The notes under the pieces are model-generated. The model searched no databases, was not told the DNA's origin, and saw only the letters and a list, made by a program, of their open reading frames with translations. DNA of 64,000 bases from Polytrichum commune (lineage: Eukaryota > Streptophyta > Polytrichopsida > Polytrichales > Polytrichaceae). Positions 1 to 12,769 of the stretch are shown here, piece after piece (within the stretch, counting starts at the first letter, position 1; each line of letters opens with the position of its first letter). The position numbers and the translations under genes were made by a program. The stretch is from positions 50,766,429-50,830,428 of the forward strand of contig OX485804.1 of NCBI GenBank assembly GCA_950295325.1, in the 5' to 3' direction.

Positions 1-70
1 TGAATGTAAACCTCACATGATTTGTCATTCTTTGTAAAGAAATCTGGGCATTCTAGATTTACAATGTCAA
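1..70. repeat. Dispersed repeat, second copy near 48.06 kb
   Basis: The first 65 bases resemble 48062-48125 in the same orientation. Both read roughly GTAAACCT, then ATTTGTCATTC, a short divergent stretch, and GATTTACAATGT. The element continues beyond the left edge of the window, so its ends and class cannot be seen. Confidence 0.55.
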
Positions 71-86
71 GAGGAACAATAGACTC

Positions 87-274
87 CTATGAATGTGAGC
101 ATTGAACAATTGAAAATTTGTGTGGAGGTTTGATTCCTTCCAGCTTGTAAAAGTCGAGAGCATTTCCTCCATGAATGAGCTCTCCGGTTGCAATGGCCTC
201 CCCAAGGGTAAAGCCCCCGTTGTCATATGCCTCACAACAAATACGGAAGAATATATATTGTGGCCACTTGGTCC
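87..274 (-). CDS. Possible C-terminal exon of an unidentified protein
   Basis: On the minus strand an acceptor-like TTGTAG at 275-280 is followed by 61 codons and a TAG stop at 87-89. The reading is coding-like: it contains TKWPQYIFFRICCEAYDNGG and then GELIHGGNALDFYKLEG, and its base composition is clearly richer in G+C than the AT-rich DNA around it. I do not recognise the protein. No partner exon was recognised at higher coordinates, where upstream exons should lie, so this may be a lone captured or relic exon rather than the end of a live gene. It sits directly next to a dispersed repeat at 1-70. The frame is open from the acceptor to the stop; the function is unknown. Confidence 0.4.
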
Positions 275-3200
275 CTACAATAATTCAAACACCCAATAAA
301 ACATTTAAACGTTCATTGATTTTTCACAATTAAAAATTATTATTTATTATTAAAAAATTTAAAAAATCCTTCCACAAGGAAGTATACCATTCACACAACT
401 TGAATTAAAGACCTTACAATTTTATTATTATTAAACCATTTGTACCTATTCTACCTTGCGTTAGGAATTTCTCATGTCTCTCTCCAACATGTTTAAAAGC
501 AAATACAAATGTAGAAGATGAAGATATTATGTTTCAAGCACACGAAGGACTTTCAAGAGGTCATAAAGAATATAAGGACATATGAAGACTACTTTAACAA
601 TGCTTTACATTGCAATGCAAACATTGACTGTAATGAGGAGGTTATTCCATGCGAAAGAAATGACTTCACGTGTGTGAAAACACGAAATGTAGATGGAACA
701 TAAGTCCTCCCTATAAATAAAGCATTATTTATCCACATAATTAAATTATGGACAATTTTTGAATAAAGTTATATGTCAATGAAGTTGCAAAGAAAATCTT
801 ACAATTATTGTTTGTTTCATTCAAATTGTATGAGAGGGCGGTGATGGTGTTTTAGATGTTTAAAGCTATCATTAAGGCAATTTCTAACGGTGAAAGACAA
901 ATATTGGAATGGTGATATGATTGATGTATCAATACCAGCCTTATAAAAACAACTCATGAGCATGTACGGTGAATTAGACATGTCAATGGCTCAAAGATGG
1001 AGAATTTGCTTAGGATTTGATAATTATTATCATGAATTATATTTAATGTCTCTTCATGAAGAAGATTCATTGGATCTAAGATTGAAGTCTTATTATTTGC
1101 CAAAATTATGTATACTACATATGAAAGATTACATTAAATGTAGACAAACATGCAATATATAAAACCGATTCATTTTTTATTTTATAGAAATAAAAAGTTG
1201 GTTTAAGGGTATATGCCACAGCTGAACGTGATATCATGAAATTTTATAATTATAAAAGACATTATGCAAAATATATTGAATATAACTCCAACTTTAATCC
1301 GGAAAGTATTAATTAATTTTGGCATGATACAAAATTATAGGAATATTAAAGTTTTTAGAATCTACATAATACATAGAAGGGGTTGCAACAGTGAAGGGCA
1401 TCATGTTGTAAAACTACTATAGAGTACTTCCCAAATTCTTGAAATGTACAAAGTTGTGTAAAAATTTCGATGATAAGAAATTTCTTTACACATTTTCAGA
1501 CACAAAATACGGGACACTAGTCTAAAGGCAACAAATCTTCTATAATTGGCTTTATTAGAATGCATATTTTTCTATCATGTCGTAACTTAAAAATTATATG
1601 AAAATTGATAGATTATATGAATAATAATATAAAATGGTCATTTAGTTGTAAACCAATAATAAGGTTCAAAAAATTAACTTTTAAAATTGATGATAATTTA
1701 ACCTTATTCTCATATTTTGCATGGGGCAATTCTTAAAATATTAAGCTTATGATAAATTGGGATGATTTCTAGAATGTTTGGATTCATCATCAAGATTGTC
1801 AAACATCAAAATTTTAAAATTAAATTTTGGAAAGAATTTTTCTCGTTGTTATTTTTATGTCATGTTCATTCAAATTAATTGTGCGAAACTCATACATGAT
1901 AATAGTGCAAATGCATTGAGAATAAATCTACAACCATTTGTAACAAAGTTAGAGAAGTATTTTGAAGATGGTTACAAAATTATTTTCTCATACAAATCCG
2001 AAAGAATTTCTAAATTTTTCATGTGCATAACATTAAAAAAATTACATTTGTCAAAGCAATTCTATGAAATCATACATATAATCACTATGCCCAATAAAAA
2101 ATTGGAATACTAAAAGGTGATGGACATTCGACCTTAAAAAAATGACCTCTCTTTATATGTGAAATGAATATCAACGGAAGTTGCAACGCCTTTGTATGAT
2201 CAATAAAAAACAAGATTGATTTAACCCGCTTCGGACAATAGCGCAAATTTTATTAAAAGTGATTAGAAATTGCTAAACTTAGCCTAAAGGTATAAAATGA
2301 CTCGGGGGGTGCACCTTTCATTAAAACCTAGAATCACGTGCGTTCACTGCATACTCTAAAAACCCCCTATATACAAGTTATTTTTTGTGAAATGAAGTAA
2401 TACACATACAATTGCAACAATAAATATACAAGTGACAATATGTATACACAAAAGAACATCCATTCATATATAGTCATTAACATAAGTATACAAATATACT
2501 TTTGAACAATAATCAACCCTTGTAATATGTATAACAAAATATCCTAGCTTTCATCAGCAAAGTCGTTGAAAACTTTTTCATCTCCCGGATGTAGCTCATA
2601 AACATTTGATTCACCAATATATGTCATTATAGCCAATGCAATTACTGTCTCTAAGTCTACCATCAAATGATCAATAAGATCATATGTCCACTTGTTGTTA
2701 GCCCCTTTTTGATACCAACATAAACCAATCTCCTTGTTACTTTGAGCTGACGAATCATTTCAAAACCCTAATATTGCCTCTTTCCCCGATATTATCTTGA
2801 CACCTTGTACATGATTCATACTACCCTATAAGGTTGCTAACGAAAATTGTTAATCCTAATTAATCCTAATTTCATCCAATATGAAAGCTTATGATATGTA
2901 GTATAGTAACAATACCATACAAGTACAATTATTGTATATTTTTTAAAGGCCTTCCATATATGTACGTAATTATAAATTATAACATGTATACGTAATATGA
3001 CAAGGTCCAAATCAATACCCCTCCTGTGCACTCACGTATACTCGTACATGTTTAGGAGAATGCCAGCCCCGAGTAAAATGAACTAGGATAGTAAGACTTG
3101 GAGGCATATCAAAATATTATGTAATATTGATTTATATTAATTTATTAACAAATTTAGTATATGATATAATATATATTGGTTTTTTATATATTAAAAAAAT

Positions 3201-6200
3201 ATGGCCACTCTCTAGTGCAAAATAAGATCTGATTGGATTGTAATAAGATGTTAGATAAAATTTTAATAATTTTTTTACACTCGAGATCTAGGCTTAAATT
3301 ATCATAATATTATAACCGATAACATTGAATAGATTAGGTTTATTTGAAGTTGAGAATTACACAAATTTTATGTTGTAATGTTTGTCATTTATATTGGAAA
3401 GATTGTGAATCAACAAAATTTCTATTATGAGAAATTTAGACATTATGCTTATAGTGATCAGAAGATTGGTTTATGTTCATGCTTAGAGATATGGATGATC
3501 ATCAAAGAGTATGGCAAATTAAAAGATATTATTACGTGTTTAGAGGGTACGGTCCATGAAGAGTTTGGGTCTCAATAATCCATCATTTGAGTATGTAGGA
3601 TATGATATAATATGAACATGACATTCTCTTCGATATATATTTCATGTTGAACTTTCATATTAGTTGCTAATGTATATTCACTAATAATAATTGATCATTT
3701 ATTTACAATCTAGAGAACGCTGAATTATTTGACGATATCATCCGACACGGTACTCATGACATTTGTTGGTGCTATGATTTTACAACGTGATATTCTAAAA
3801 TATAAAATGATATAAAATGAAATGAAATCTTATGTATTTTTTATATTTTATGATGCTCTTAGATAAATACATATGACATTATCTAAAAAATTTAGACGGA
3901 TTTGTATGTGATAGTAGAAGAATATTAGAAATATATAAGAAATTATTATTATTAAATGATTTATATAGAATGCCTCTGATAAATATGACAATTTACGTTT
4001 ATTAATATAATAATTATATAATAATTATTTAGTTATAACAATTGGAATTTTTTTTCATCATGACTATTTTGTGCATAAGAACTTGTCAATATGTTAAGAA
4101 TATATAAATAAAATTATTGTGATAAGAATAAAAGAGTAGCTCATGCTAATGTATTGGAATATAAGAATATACATGTTGAATTTATGAAGATAAAATAACA
4201 TGTTATAAATAGAAATATGTAATTTTTTTGTAATAAAGTTTGAAATTTTAAAATCTAATTGTCGGTAAACAAAGTATCAATTTTGGAACCATATTGTAGT
4301 TAGACCTAACAAAGATAACAATAATGCTTAAGATTAGTGAATATAGTTATTAAAAAAAAAAATTATTCATAAAATTGAAGGGATTGGAAATTTTTTTTTG
4401 GCACAAGGTATTATAAGTAGATAGTAGCAAACAAAGTTTGACAATGTTAGTAGTACATGTATTGACGAATATGCAAAATTGAAATTACATATTACTGAAA
4501 TTGTGTATAAGGTCGGTACATCAACAAAAGAGGAGACGGAGCAAACGAGGAAGATGACGACGTTTTCCAGGTTTTGGAGGTGACGTGGCCTCACGAGAGG
4601 CCAGATCCCTGTTTTGCGTGCCATAGACTTCTTCTCAATTATTATATTAAATCATATCATTGTCTTAGATGATGTCAGTAATAAGAAACAATTCCTAATG
4701 ACTTATGAATTAGAGGATCTAAACCCCAAAGGAACTTGGTATGTGTAAAAAAATTTGGATATTGCATATCATTTCACATTATTAGTGAGGTGATGATGTC
4801 ATGTGTTAAACATTGCGGATCATATTTTTTTATAATCATGAGAGGGGTGTATAACAAAGCTTATGAAGATGTATTCGTTAATTATATTATTGATTATTTA
4901 TAAGAAAAAAAATATCTAGTTGGTATTATAGATGTAAGTTATCTTCGACGACATGAACCTTAGAGTTTCAAATTTTGACGTCCCTTGCATTTGGTTGTAA
5001 CATTATAACAACATAGATTATTGCAAATACTATCTAACATGAAGACTACTTGAATTCGCTAAGGTTTACCTATGGAGTAGCAAGAAGATTGATAGTGAAT
5101 GTAATGAAAAAGTGGGTTGGTTGATCTTGATCAACTACAAAGAAGTCTAACGCAACAAATGTGCTTACGATTGCGATTGTTATGAGTCACATATCTCTCA
5201 GGTACAAGAAAACTCACTGTATTCACATAAGAAAATACTTTTTTTTTAATTAGGTGAAAAAAACCGTAAGTTGCATTGTACCGGAGTTTATTGCTAATTG
5301 TAATTAATTTTATGCTATAACATTAGTACATTTTACATAAATCATTTAATGAAGTAGATCAATCCTTATTCAAAAATATTGTGTGTGTCGACCACGTCTT
5401 CCACTAGATTGGCAGCTGTTTGGTATCTCTAGAAGGATACTTCATAAGGTTGAAGACCATTAATTATGCTTTATACCTACATGGGAATTATGAATAAAAA
5501 GCTACTACTCGTATGTCGCTTGCTTAATAATAAAGGTAGAATATGATATTTTCCATGAACGACATACATATTTGCCGTAACATGTTATACTATAAATGCA
5601 ATGAGAGCATTCATTTGAATGGCAGGGTTTCGGTTTTTATTCGAGATTTTTTTTCTATAGAATAGGACGAGAAGAAATCAATTTTAAGTTACGTAGCGAA
5701 AATTTACTGATGGTGATATGAAAAAAGTAGAGCATAAATGTAAGATGCATTAATAATTTGTAGAGGCATTCTTTCTTGGATTTGAATCATTGGAAGTTTT
5801 TATGTAAGGTAAGGTCCCCTAAAACATCGAAGGTAACACATGTGGCGACAATTTCGAGGTTTGGACCCCGTTTGAAAACGCTCATGATTTTGAGTTCCAA
5901 GGTGTAAGATTTGAAATTTAATGAATAGAGGAAGCCTCTAATAAAGTAAGTGATGAACGTTATGAAATTCTTCGGTTGTAAGGCAACGTCATTTGCATAA
6001 AAATTATACAACGTCTTTAAGCGTTTCATATTTTAGGAATTGGTGCATTGGTGTTTGAGGATACATTTGTATACCTTTGCACATGCGACTGCTTGATGTT
6101 GTGTTTCCATTTGCAATCAGCTATTATCACACATTTTTTGAATGCTAGGATTAGGAGATTGGAAACAATGCAGACCAATTGCATATATATGAAAAATATG

Positions 6201-6900
6201 TAATGCCAGAGCGTTTGAATAACACTTCCAAGAATTTTATCTAATTCGATGGGGTCAAATGTGAGGACAAAAAGTTCCGCGAGCATATACATGACAAGAT
6301 GAATGTCATTGTGCAAAAATTGAGAGAATTTTATGATTTAATGAAATACTTGTCGCATTAAATTACTTCACTTGTTTGAAACCAAGTTTTAAAATTGTAT
6401 ACAGTTTGGAATTCATGATGCAAGTTAAAGATGTCTAAGTTTCCACTTGTGTGTGTGTGGTTTACAATCATATACATGTGTTATTGTGGACTTGAAAGTG
6501 TATTGTGGAAGGGGAGCGTAATCAATACAATCTCTAGAATTCATCCATATTGTGGTAAGCTAGAATGACATAACAAATTGTGTGAAAATTCGCCTCCAGA
6601 ACAAGGCATTATCATATAGGTCATGTGGCTTATTTATGAATACCATGTTTGTAATCTATGGATATAGAGTAGTGGGTGATGAGTGAAAAAATCTTCACCT
6701 ACATCAATCTTTCACAACAGTAGAATTCTTCTATTTTGCCCTGCCTCACCAAAAAACTTATGTAAACAATAAGGGTAGCTTAAATGTAGCCAATCTTCTG
6801 TTTAAATGGTGTGTGACTACTACCTTTGGTGAAAACATACTATGTTTACGAACATGTTTTAGAAACCAAAAAATATTCTACATGAAAATGAAATGCCCAA
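275..6900. other. AT-rich gene-poor region
   Basis: No gene is recognisable here. Open frames of 60-110 codons occur on both strands (for example 1778-2113 + and 6026-6316 -), but they are AT-driven, lack known motifs and have no splice context. Around 4530-4630 there is a short coding-like stretch that resembles one near 27.56 kb; see the separate entry. Nothing else supportable was seen. Confidence 0.6.
4530..4640 (+). pseudogene. Coding-like relic, paired with 27535-27630
   Basis: Read on the plus strand, this stretch gives an acidic run and then VTWPHERPDPCFACHRLLLN. A second place in the window gives ATWPHHKPEVAFIAHRLLLD in the same orientation. The DNA also matches: both contain ACGTGGCCTCAC and CATAGACTTCTTCTC with a similar gap. 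Two diverged copies conserving a reading frame suggest a mobile-element gene or a duplicated gene fragment. I do not recognise the family. The frame ends soon after in AT-rich DNA. Confidence 0.35.
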
Positions 6901-8690
6901 AATGAAAATTGTCCTTGTTCCCTAGCGTTGTTCCTTGGTGCAAAATTGTTGTAACTCCTATTTCTTATGTCATTTATTTTCACGTAACACATTTCTATGT
7001 ATGCACCAAAAGCTTTGCGAACAAGAAAAACCTCAAAATTTATCATCACACTCCAAACACATTTGCTGCAAACTTCAAAAACAATGAAGGAATAGGCCTC
7101 ACAAATTTACATATAACTTTGGAGTAGTAACTATGATGGGGAGGCCAAAGATCCTTTCAAAAACCATAAATTTAGAATCAAAAGCACTCCAAAAATAATA
7201 TACACTATCGTACTCCCTTTGAAACAAAAGAATTGCGAATTTTTTCAATACATGAAGATTTAGTTAAATATTGGTGGCATGAAGATTTTGGTGGAAATTA
7301 GTGTTAGAGTTGTATGAGCACTCTAGGTTAAATAATTTAGATTATTTGCATTCATATATGAAAAAAAGGTGAAGCAATGTTGACTTGGAACAATGTTCAT
7401 ACATGATTTGTTGTTGTAGCCCAACATATGAGAACTTGTCCTAGTGGGGTAATGAAATCCCTGCTTGGAGACTCCAACCCACATGGGGAATAGGCCACAT
7501 TCTCCACATCTCCCATGTAGGGGAAGGCCTTTGGGGCTCCTTGTGGTTGTTGAAGCAATGTTGCATTCTATTGTGCCTATCAAAGAAATCTCAACACACC
7601 CATTGCGTTTAGAGATGGGTAATCCCCAATACTCTAATTTGTCACAATCCAACCTTGGTGGCGTTCATTATCCAATTCCATGCAAAACATCTTTATATTC
7701 TCGAACCATGTTACCTCCCGATACACAAATATGAAAGCTTGAACTTAACTTTAGAACTCTTCCATTTGAGCCACCTACATTGCAAGTAAACCAACTCAAC
7801 AATAAAAATTGGCATTTGAATCATCCAATTATGAGGTCAACTCGGTTGGCATAGATGTCCTAATTTTAATGAAATTAACACCCACAATTGTACTAAACGA
7901 GTTTTCTTATAGTTGTAGTGGTGAGTGGTATGTATTTTGTTGGGTGTTCAATTAATAAAGAGGTGTGTGTGTGTGTGTGTGTGGGGGGGGTGTGTGTGGA
8001 TAGAAACCATAATGGTAGCACTCAAAAAAGGCACATTGTCAGTAGCATAAAAGGGGAGCTTTATTTCCCCAAAAATAACCACATAGGATTTTGCTGCTAT
8101 GCCAACCCCACTACCATTGTGGCTAGTAGAGGCAAAGTTCAACACGGATCCCAAGAGAGAGCCCACGAAAATCTTGCAAGACATAAAGGGATTTGTAGGG
8201 ACCCTGATGAATCAATATAGCAATAGGTCTGCTAGCTGTGCCGACTTCCAAATTCAAAGTATGCATGCCACCCCAAAAGATCCCGCCCCCTTGGACCATT
8301 CCCCAAATGTTTGTTATAAAACTATCCACGGTGCCCCCCCCCCCCCCGCGGCCAAGGCACAGGGAAACACACTACTTATTCTTGAGTGGGCATTGTTGAT
8401 AGGAAGGTGATGCCGCATTAGCGACACTTTATTGAATTATACATTGGACCTAAACCTTAGACCCTAGTATAAAATTTGTGGGTCTGATTTTTTACTCTCA
8501 ACCAATAGAATCGCTTGACTTTGGAGTTTCTTCAATGTAGGACCTTACGGTAAACCCGCCCAAAGTAAGTTATGACCCCAAGCCCAACTTGAGATAGCAG
8601 CTTGGAGAAGACCCAAGAAAATACCGACTTTAGTGTACATTGATGAGTTGGTTGCATAGGTAATTTGGGTGGAACTACATTAATTAATAC
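6900..8690. other. Gene-poor region with simple repeats
   Basis: No gene is recognised. Overlapping open frames on both strands at 7320-7735 and 7918-8410 are mutual shadows with no known motif. The stretch includes a (GT)n tract with a G8 interruption at about 7962-7998 and a long C tract at about 8333-8347. Confidence 0.5.
7962..7998. repeat. (GT)n microsatellite with G8 core
   Basis: About ten GT dinucleotides are followed by eight G and then further GT. It produces the artificial poly-Val/Cys and His/Thr frames on the two strands. Confidence 0.9.
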
Positions 8691-8693
8691 AAT

Positions 8694-8885
8694 GATTATC
8701 CCAATTAATGTGTGTTGTTATTTGAAGTTATACATTACAATAACGTCTTACCGATAAGTTCAATTTTTACAAACAAAATTGTAATAAGTTGTTTGGAGAA
8801 TGCAGAACATAATGACTTTGCTTCGTAAAATATAATTATGTTCTCAATAAATAGTTATTGCACATTATTGCACATTGGGATAATC
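8694..8885. mobile_element. Miniature inverted-repeat element, family A (copy A1)
   Basis: The left end begins GATTATCCCAATTAATGTGT and the right end is CACATTGGGATAATC, an inverted match of the outer 12 bases with a short gap further in. The inner part of the left end (AATTAATGTGTGTTG, then TTATTTGAAGTTA) is a diverged form of the sequence at copies A2-A5. There is no coding capacity. It lies about 520 bases upstream of the start codon of the next gene, so it could lie in its promoter region. Confidence 0.6.
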
Positions 8886-9408
8886 AGTGTAGTTGTACTT
8901 ATAATTGGGATTGCCGTCGCCCATGCTGTTGCTTGGGGATTTGGACGAACGAAAGGCTGAAAATGCGTCGACGGTCGCCCTCGTTCGTCCCGGTTCGTTA
9001 GGTCGGTCCCCTGTCTTTCTTGTCCCGAAACTCCTTGCCTCGCAAGTCTAGCTGAGTTTTGCCTTGCGGATCATCGACGTTTATGTGCGGCCAATGTGAA
9101 ATTGCTAATCAATCTGGAGATATACAGACAGTCACGTAGGATTTGGCAGAATCTGTTGAAACAATCGAATTCTGAAGTCGACGTTGTTGCAACCAACCTG
9201 TACTCCTATTAACGTCATTGCATTTCTAGGGTTGACCGTGAAGAACTTAAATTTTGCTTGGGATATGGCACCGACATTGGATTGAAATTTTCTGGTGTTC
9301 ATACGAGCTCGTGAAGACTTGAAAAAATTATGCAATAATAGAATTAAGAAATTGGAGTGCGAAGTGAGTTTTAGGGTTTAGAGGCGAGTCTTCTTCTGCC
9401 GGAGCCAG

Positions 9409-11743
9409 ATGGGTGCGAACGGGAAGCAATTTCGTAAACGTGGCAGGGTAGATACGGATGACCATTCCGAAGATGATGAAGAAATCAGGTGAGGAAATTA
9501 CTCGACTGAGGGTTTTTGCCGTGTTCAAGTTTTTTCCAACCTTTTTGTGATGATGCTATGCAACTTTGTGGAATTGGTGCTGATGGTGCCAATGGCGATG
9601 GCTGTTTTTGTAAATGGATTAAAGTCTTTATTTTTATGGATGCACTGAAGTATTTTTGTGATGATGGTATGCAACTTTGTTGAGATGGTGCTGATGGCCA
9701 TGGCTTGTTTTATGATGGATAAAGCATTGTTGCTGGTTTTGTCCTTTTTGTAATGATGCTATGGAACTTCGTTTGGATGGTGCTGATGAGCTGTAATAGG
9801 CATGGCTCATTTTATGGATGGGTTAAAAGTGTTGTTGATTTTTGCAAATTATGCAGGTCCACCTTAGAGGAGGTGAAGTTTCTCCAGAAGCAAAGGGAGC
9901 GAAGGTCAGGTGTGGTCGCAAACCAGCTTGCTCAGCCTCTTGGCACTGTCCCCAAAGTCCCGGACAAGGGTGAAGGCGAGGGTGAGAAAGAAGAGCAAGT
10001 GCTGCAAGATACGTTTGCACAAGAAACTGCGGTGACGATAGAAGACCCAAACATGTGAGTGAAGTTGGGTTTATTATTTTCAGCTTTTTGATGTTTGGGT
10101 AAAGAGTGTGCGAACAATTATGTAGAGACCTTTCCATTCCAGCTTTGATGGAAATTCATGGCATGCTCTTCTTGTTTCTGCAGCTTAGGTTTGTAATTAC
10201 TTGTGTCATGTTTACTGATTAGGTCTGTGGATTTTTAATGTGATTTTTACCATGGACATGTTGCCAACTTACAGGCTGAAGTACATTGAGCAAGAGATGG
10301 CAAAAAAGAGGGGCAGGGAATTGGGCATTGTGGAGGACGAAGTGAAGCCAGCAGAGGATGACCTGTACATAATACCTGAACATCTCAAGGTATTTTATCC
10401 TTTCCAACCATTGCAAAAAAATTGTTTGTTTTATGATTGTGGTAGAACATCTGCAATTCAGAAAGTGCATCATAGAGTGTACCTTTTTCTACTTGCATGT
10501 TTCTTTGAATGGTTGTCGCTTTGTTTTATGATGTATTGTGTATATTGATGTAAGTCCATTTCGGTCATCAGGTCAGAAGAAGGAACGCAGAGGAAAGCTC
10601 TACACAGTGGACAACAGGAATTGCTGAGGTGCAACTACCAATAGAGTGAGTGTTTTTGCCTCATGGTTATGATGCCATAATTGTGTGTTCTTGTAGAGTA
10701 GCAATTTCTATAAAGCTCTTCAATTTGTGGCTTTGTTTCTTATGAAATTCTGGTTTGTGTTCCTGGACTTGTTGCAGGTATAAGCTCAAGAACATTGAAG
10801 AAACAGAGGCTGCAAAGAAGCAGTTGCAAGATAAACGGCCGTTTGTTGGTCGTGGCAGAACGCAATCGAGCATTCCAGCCAGTTACAGTGCAGACTATTT
10901 CCAAAGAGGTCGAGAATATGCTGAGAAGCTACGAAGAGGTATACCTTTACTTTTTGAAGCGATTATGATTTGTCTGGGCTGTCACTGTTATATCAGGGTC
11001 ACTTTACACTAGAGCTTGATAGCCCTTGACCATAAAAATCTCATTGTTGGAAAATGCTGAGACAGTCCACATCTTACACTAGAGCTTGAGGTCTAAGGGA
11101 CCAGGGAAGTGTGAATGGATGAAGAAACCTAAATGGAGTCCTACACGGCATGCAATGGATTATGTTTCATGGTCTACTGGATTTTGTGTCAAGCCCACCT
11201 CAAAGGGGTGGGTCTAACACAAAACTGGGTGACCTGTGACACTTTAAGATCTCATAACCCTTCATTTATTATTACTCATTGTATAGAAGGGCCCACAGGA
11301 ATAGGATGGTAATGAAAGGCATTTGGTTGAGAGCATGGTTGTGTACATCTTTACACAGAATTTGATTTCGAAGTCCCATGGTATGGCCTTCAGATGAGTT
11401 TCAAAAGCCCTTGCAACTTCATGGTCACGGCCTTGGCCATAGGGAATAGTGGCCCTCATATCAGCAGTGCAGAAACTTGGTTGCAGTTGTTTGCCTATGT
11501 ATTCCACCTCTAAAATCACTCATGTTATCCAGTCAATGTAGTAGTAAGTGCAACATGTTTTCTTATTTTGCAGATCATCCTGAGCTATATAAAGATAAGG
11601 AAGGTCAAGGTGCAGGGCGAGGGAATGCAATTGATCCCTCAGGAGAGACATTGGATGTAGGGAATAGACGGCAAGCTGCTACGGATGAAATAATGCTGGA
11701 GCGTTTCAGAAAAAGGGAGAGGAGTCGGCTGATGAGGCGATGA
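9409..11743 (+). CDS. TLS1/C9orf78-like (Hep_59 family) spliceosome-associated protein
   Basis: Six exons join without a frameshift into 265 residues: 9409-9488, 9857-10054, 10275-10389, 10572-10645, 10778-10938, 11574-11743. All introns are GT-AG. The start is MGANGKQFRKRGRVD, followed by an acidic stretch; the first ATG of the open frame fits the family. Family hallmarks are LKYIEQEMAKKRG at about residue 93, then HLKVRRRNAEESSTQW, VQLPIEYKLKNIEETEAAKK at about 150, and a basic C-terminus ending RKRERSRLMRR. Human C9orf78 is 289 residues, so the length is normal. Family knowledge: C9orf78 binds the BRR2 helicase in the spliceosome and fission-yeast Tls1 affects splicing of shelterin-factor transcripts. 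A nuclear splicing role is inferred by homology. The last intron (10939-11573) holds a family-B repeat. Tail-to-tail with the cotransporter gene. Confidence 0.95.
11000..11452. mobile_element. Inverted-repeat element, family B (copy B1), in the last intron of the TLS1-like gene
   Basis: It begins CACTTTACACTAGAGCTTG and ends near CACGGCCTTGGCCATAGGG. Over its whole length it matches the reverse complement of 18102-18590, sharing for example GCATGCAATGGATTATG, TCTAACACAAAAC and ATGGCCTTCAGATGAGTTTC. A third copy lies at about 46865-47358. It is non-coding and sits entirely inside the intron 10939-11573. Confidence 0.75.
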
Positions 11744-12769
11744 CCACCTTTGGGGTTTCAAATGTACTATATTATGTAGGCTTTTGGGAGATGTGAAACT
11801 GCACCTTCCTTGATGTAATTGATTCAATAGAAAGCTTCTTTGCATTTCACATCTTTGTGCCTTCCACATGCAGGGAGCAATTTTATTCTTCAAAACAAAT
11901 TCTATGTCTCATGTATGGCATGAAAAGAATTGAAACTTGTCCGTAAAAACCAGGGACTAAGAAGGATGAAGATAGTAGAACGTGAACTGGACAAGTTTGG
12001 TCAGCGATTATGTTTAATTTGTCAAACACCCTGGTAGCCAATCCAGACAGGCTGTAGCAAAATTGTAGTAAAAATTGTAGCAAAATTGTATTCCCTCGGT
12101 TTAAATATGGCTTGGAATGCATATTTGCACCAATATTTAAAAGAATAAGTAGTGGGAGAGATCAGCCTAAACGAAACGAAATTGATTTTGGAGTCCAGGA
12201 ATCTGACTTAATATATATGATTTGGCATGTAAATCGAGTACCACTTCTATAAAATGACATAATGTTTATGGTGTCCGAAAAGCTCTGCGCATTAATCATG
12301 TGGTAAATAAATTTGTTGTAGTAGGACTTCATACAAATAGCATGTATTCTTGTAACATTAGGGGTTTAGTGTAAATTGGGTTTGTAATTAGGATGAATGC
12401 ACCAGAGGTATGAAAACAGAGGTTGTAAGAAAAGGTACAACACTCAAAAGCTCCTTGTGGTGTTGCCAAAAAAATGATTGATACATTTACAATTTCATCA
12501 TAAAGACTGATCTCCAAGAGTTCTCTACATCTAAATGCTAGAAGATGTCGGTACAGAAGATACAGTCTGCACTGCAATAGCCAATGGGCAATGGCTTCAT
12601 ATTAAACCTAGGATCTACCTCCTCATAATGCTTGCTGCCTACCAGATTTGCATCCACTGTAGTGAAAATCTGAGAAGCAAAGAATGATGAAATTCACTCA
12701 GAAAGAGACTCTTGCTTATGTAACTATCAGGACACAGGAGCCAATAAAAATAAAATGAAGCCCTTTTGC
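11744..12769. other. Convergent intergenic region (3' UTRs)
   Basis: About 1 kb between the stop codons of two genes transcribed towards each other. It must hold both 3' UTRs and polyadenylation sites. An AATAGA at about 11826 is the nearest signal-like hexamer for the plus-strand gene. No repeat or further gene was recognised. Confidence 0.55.

Noticed and set aside
518-2113. Plus-strand frames at 518-703, 956-1162 and 1778-2113 as genes
   Set aside because: AT-driven composition, no known motif and no joined exon structure.
7918-8220. Cys/Val-rich frame starting near 7918 as a small secreted peptide
   Set aside because: The run of Cys and Val is encoded by the (GT)n microsatellite.
9823-10137. 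Minus-strand frames over the second exon of the TLS1-like gene
   Set aside because: Shadows of the plus-strand exon, which has a clear family match and correct splice phase.
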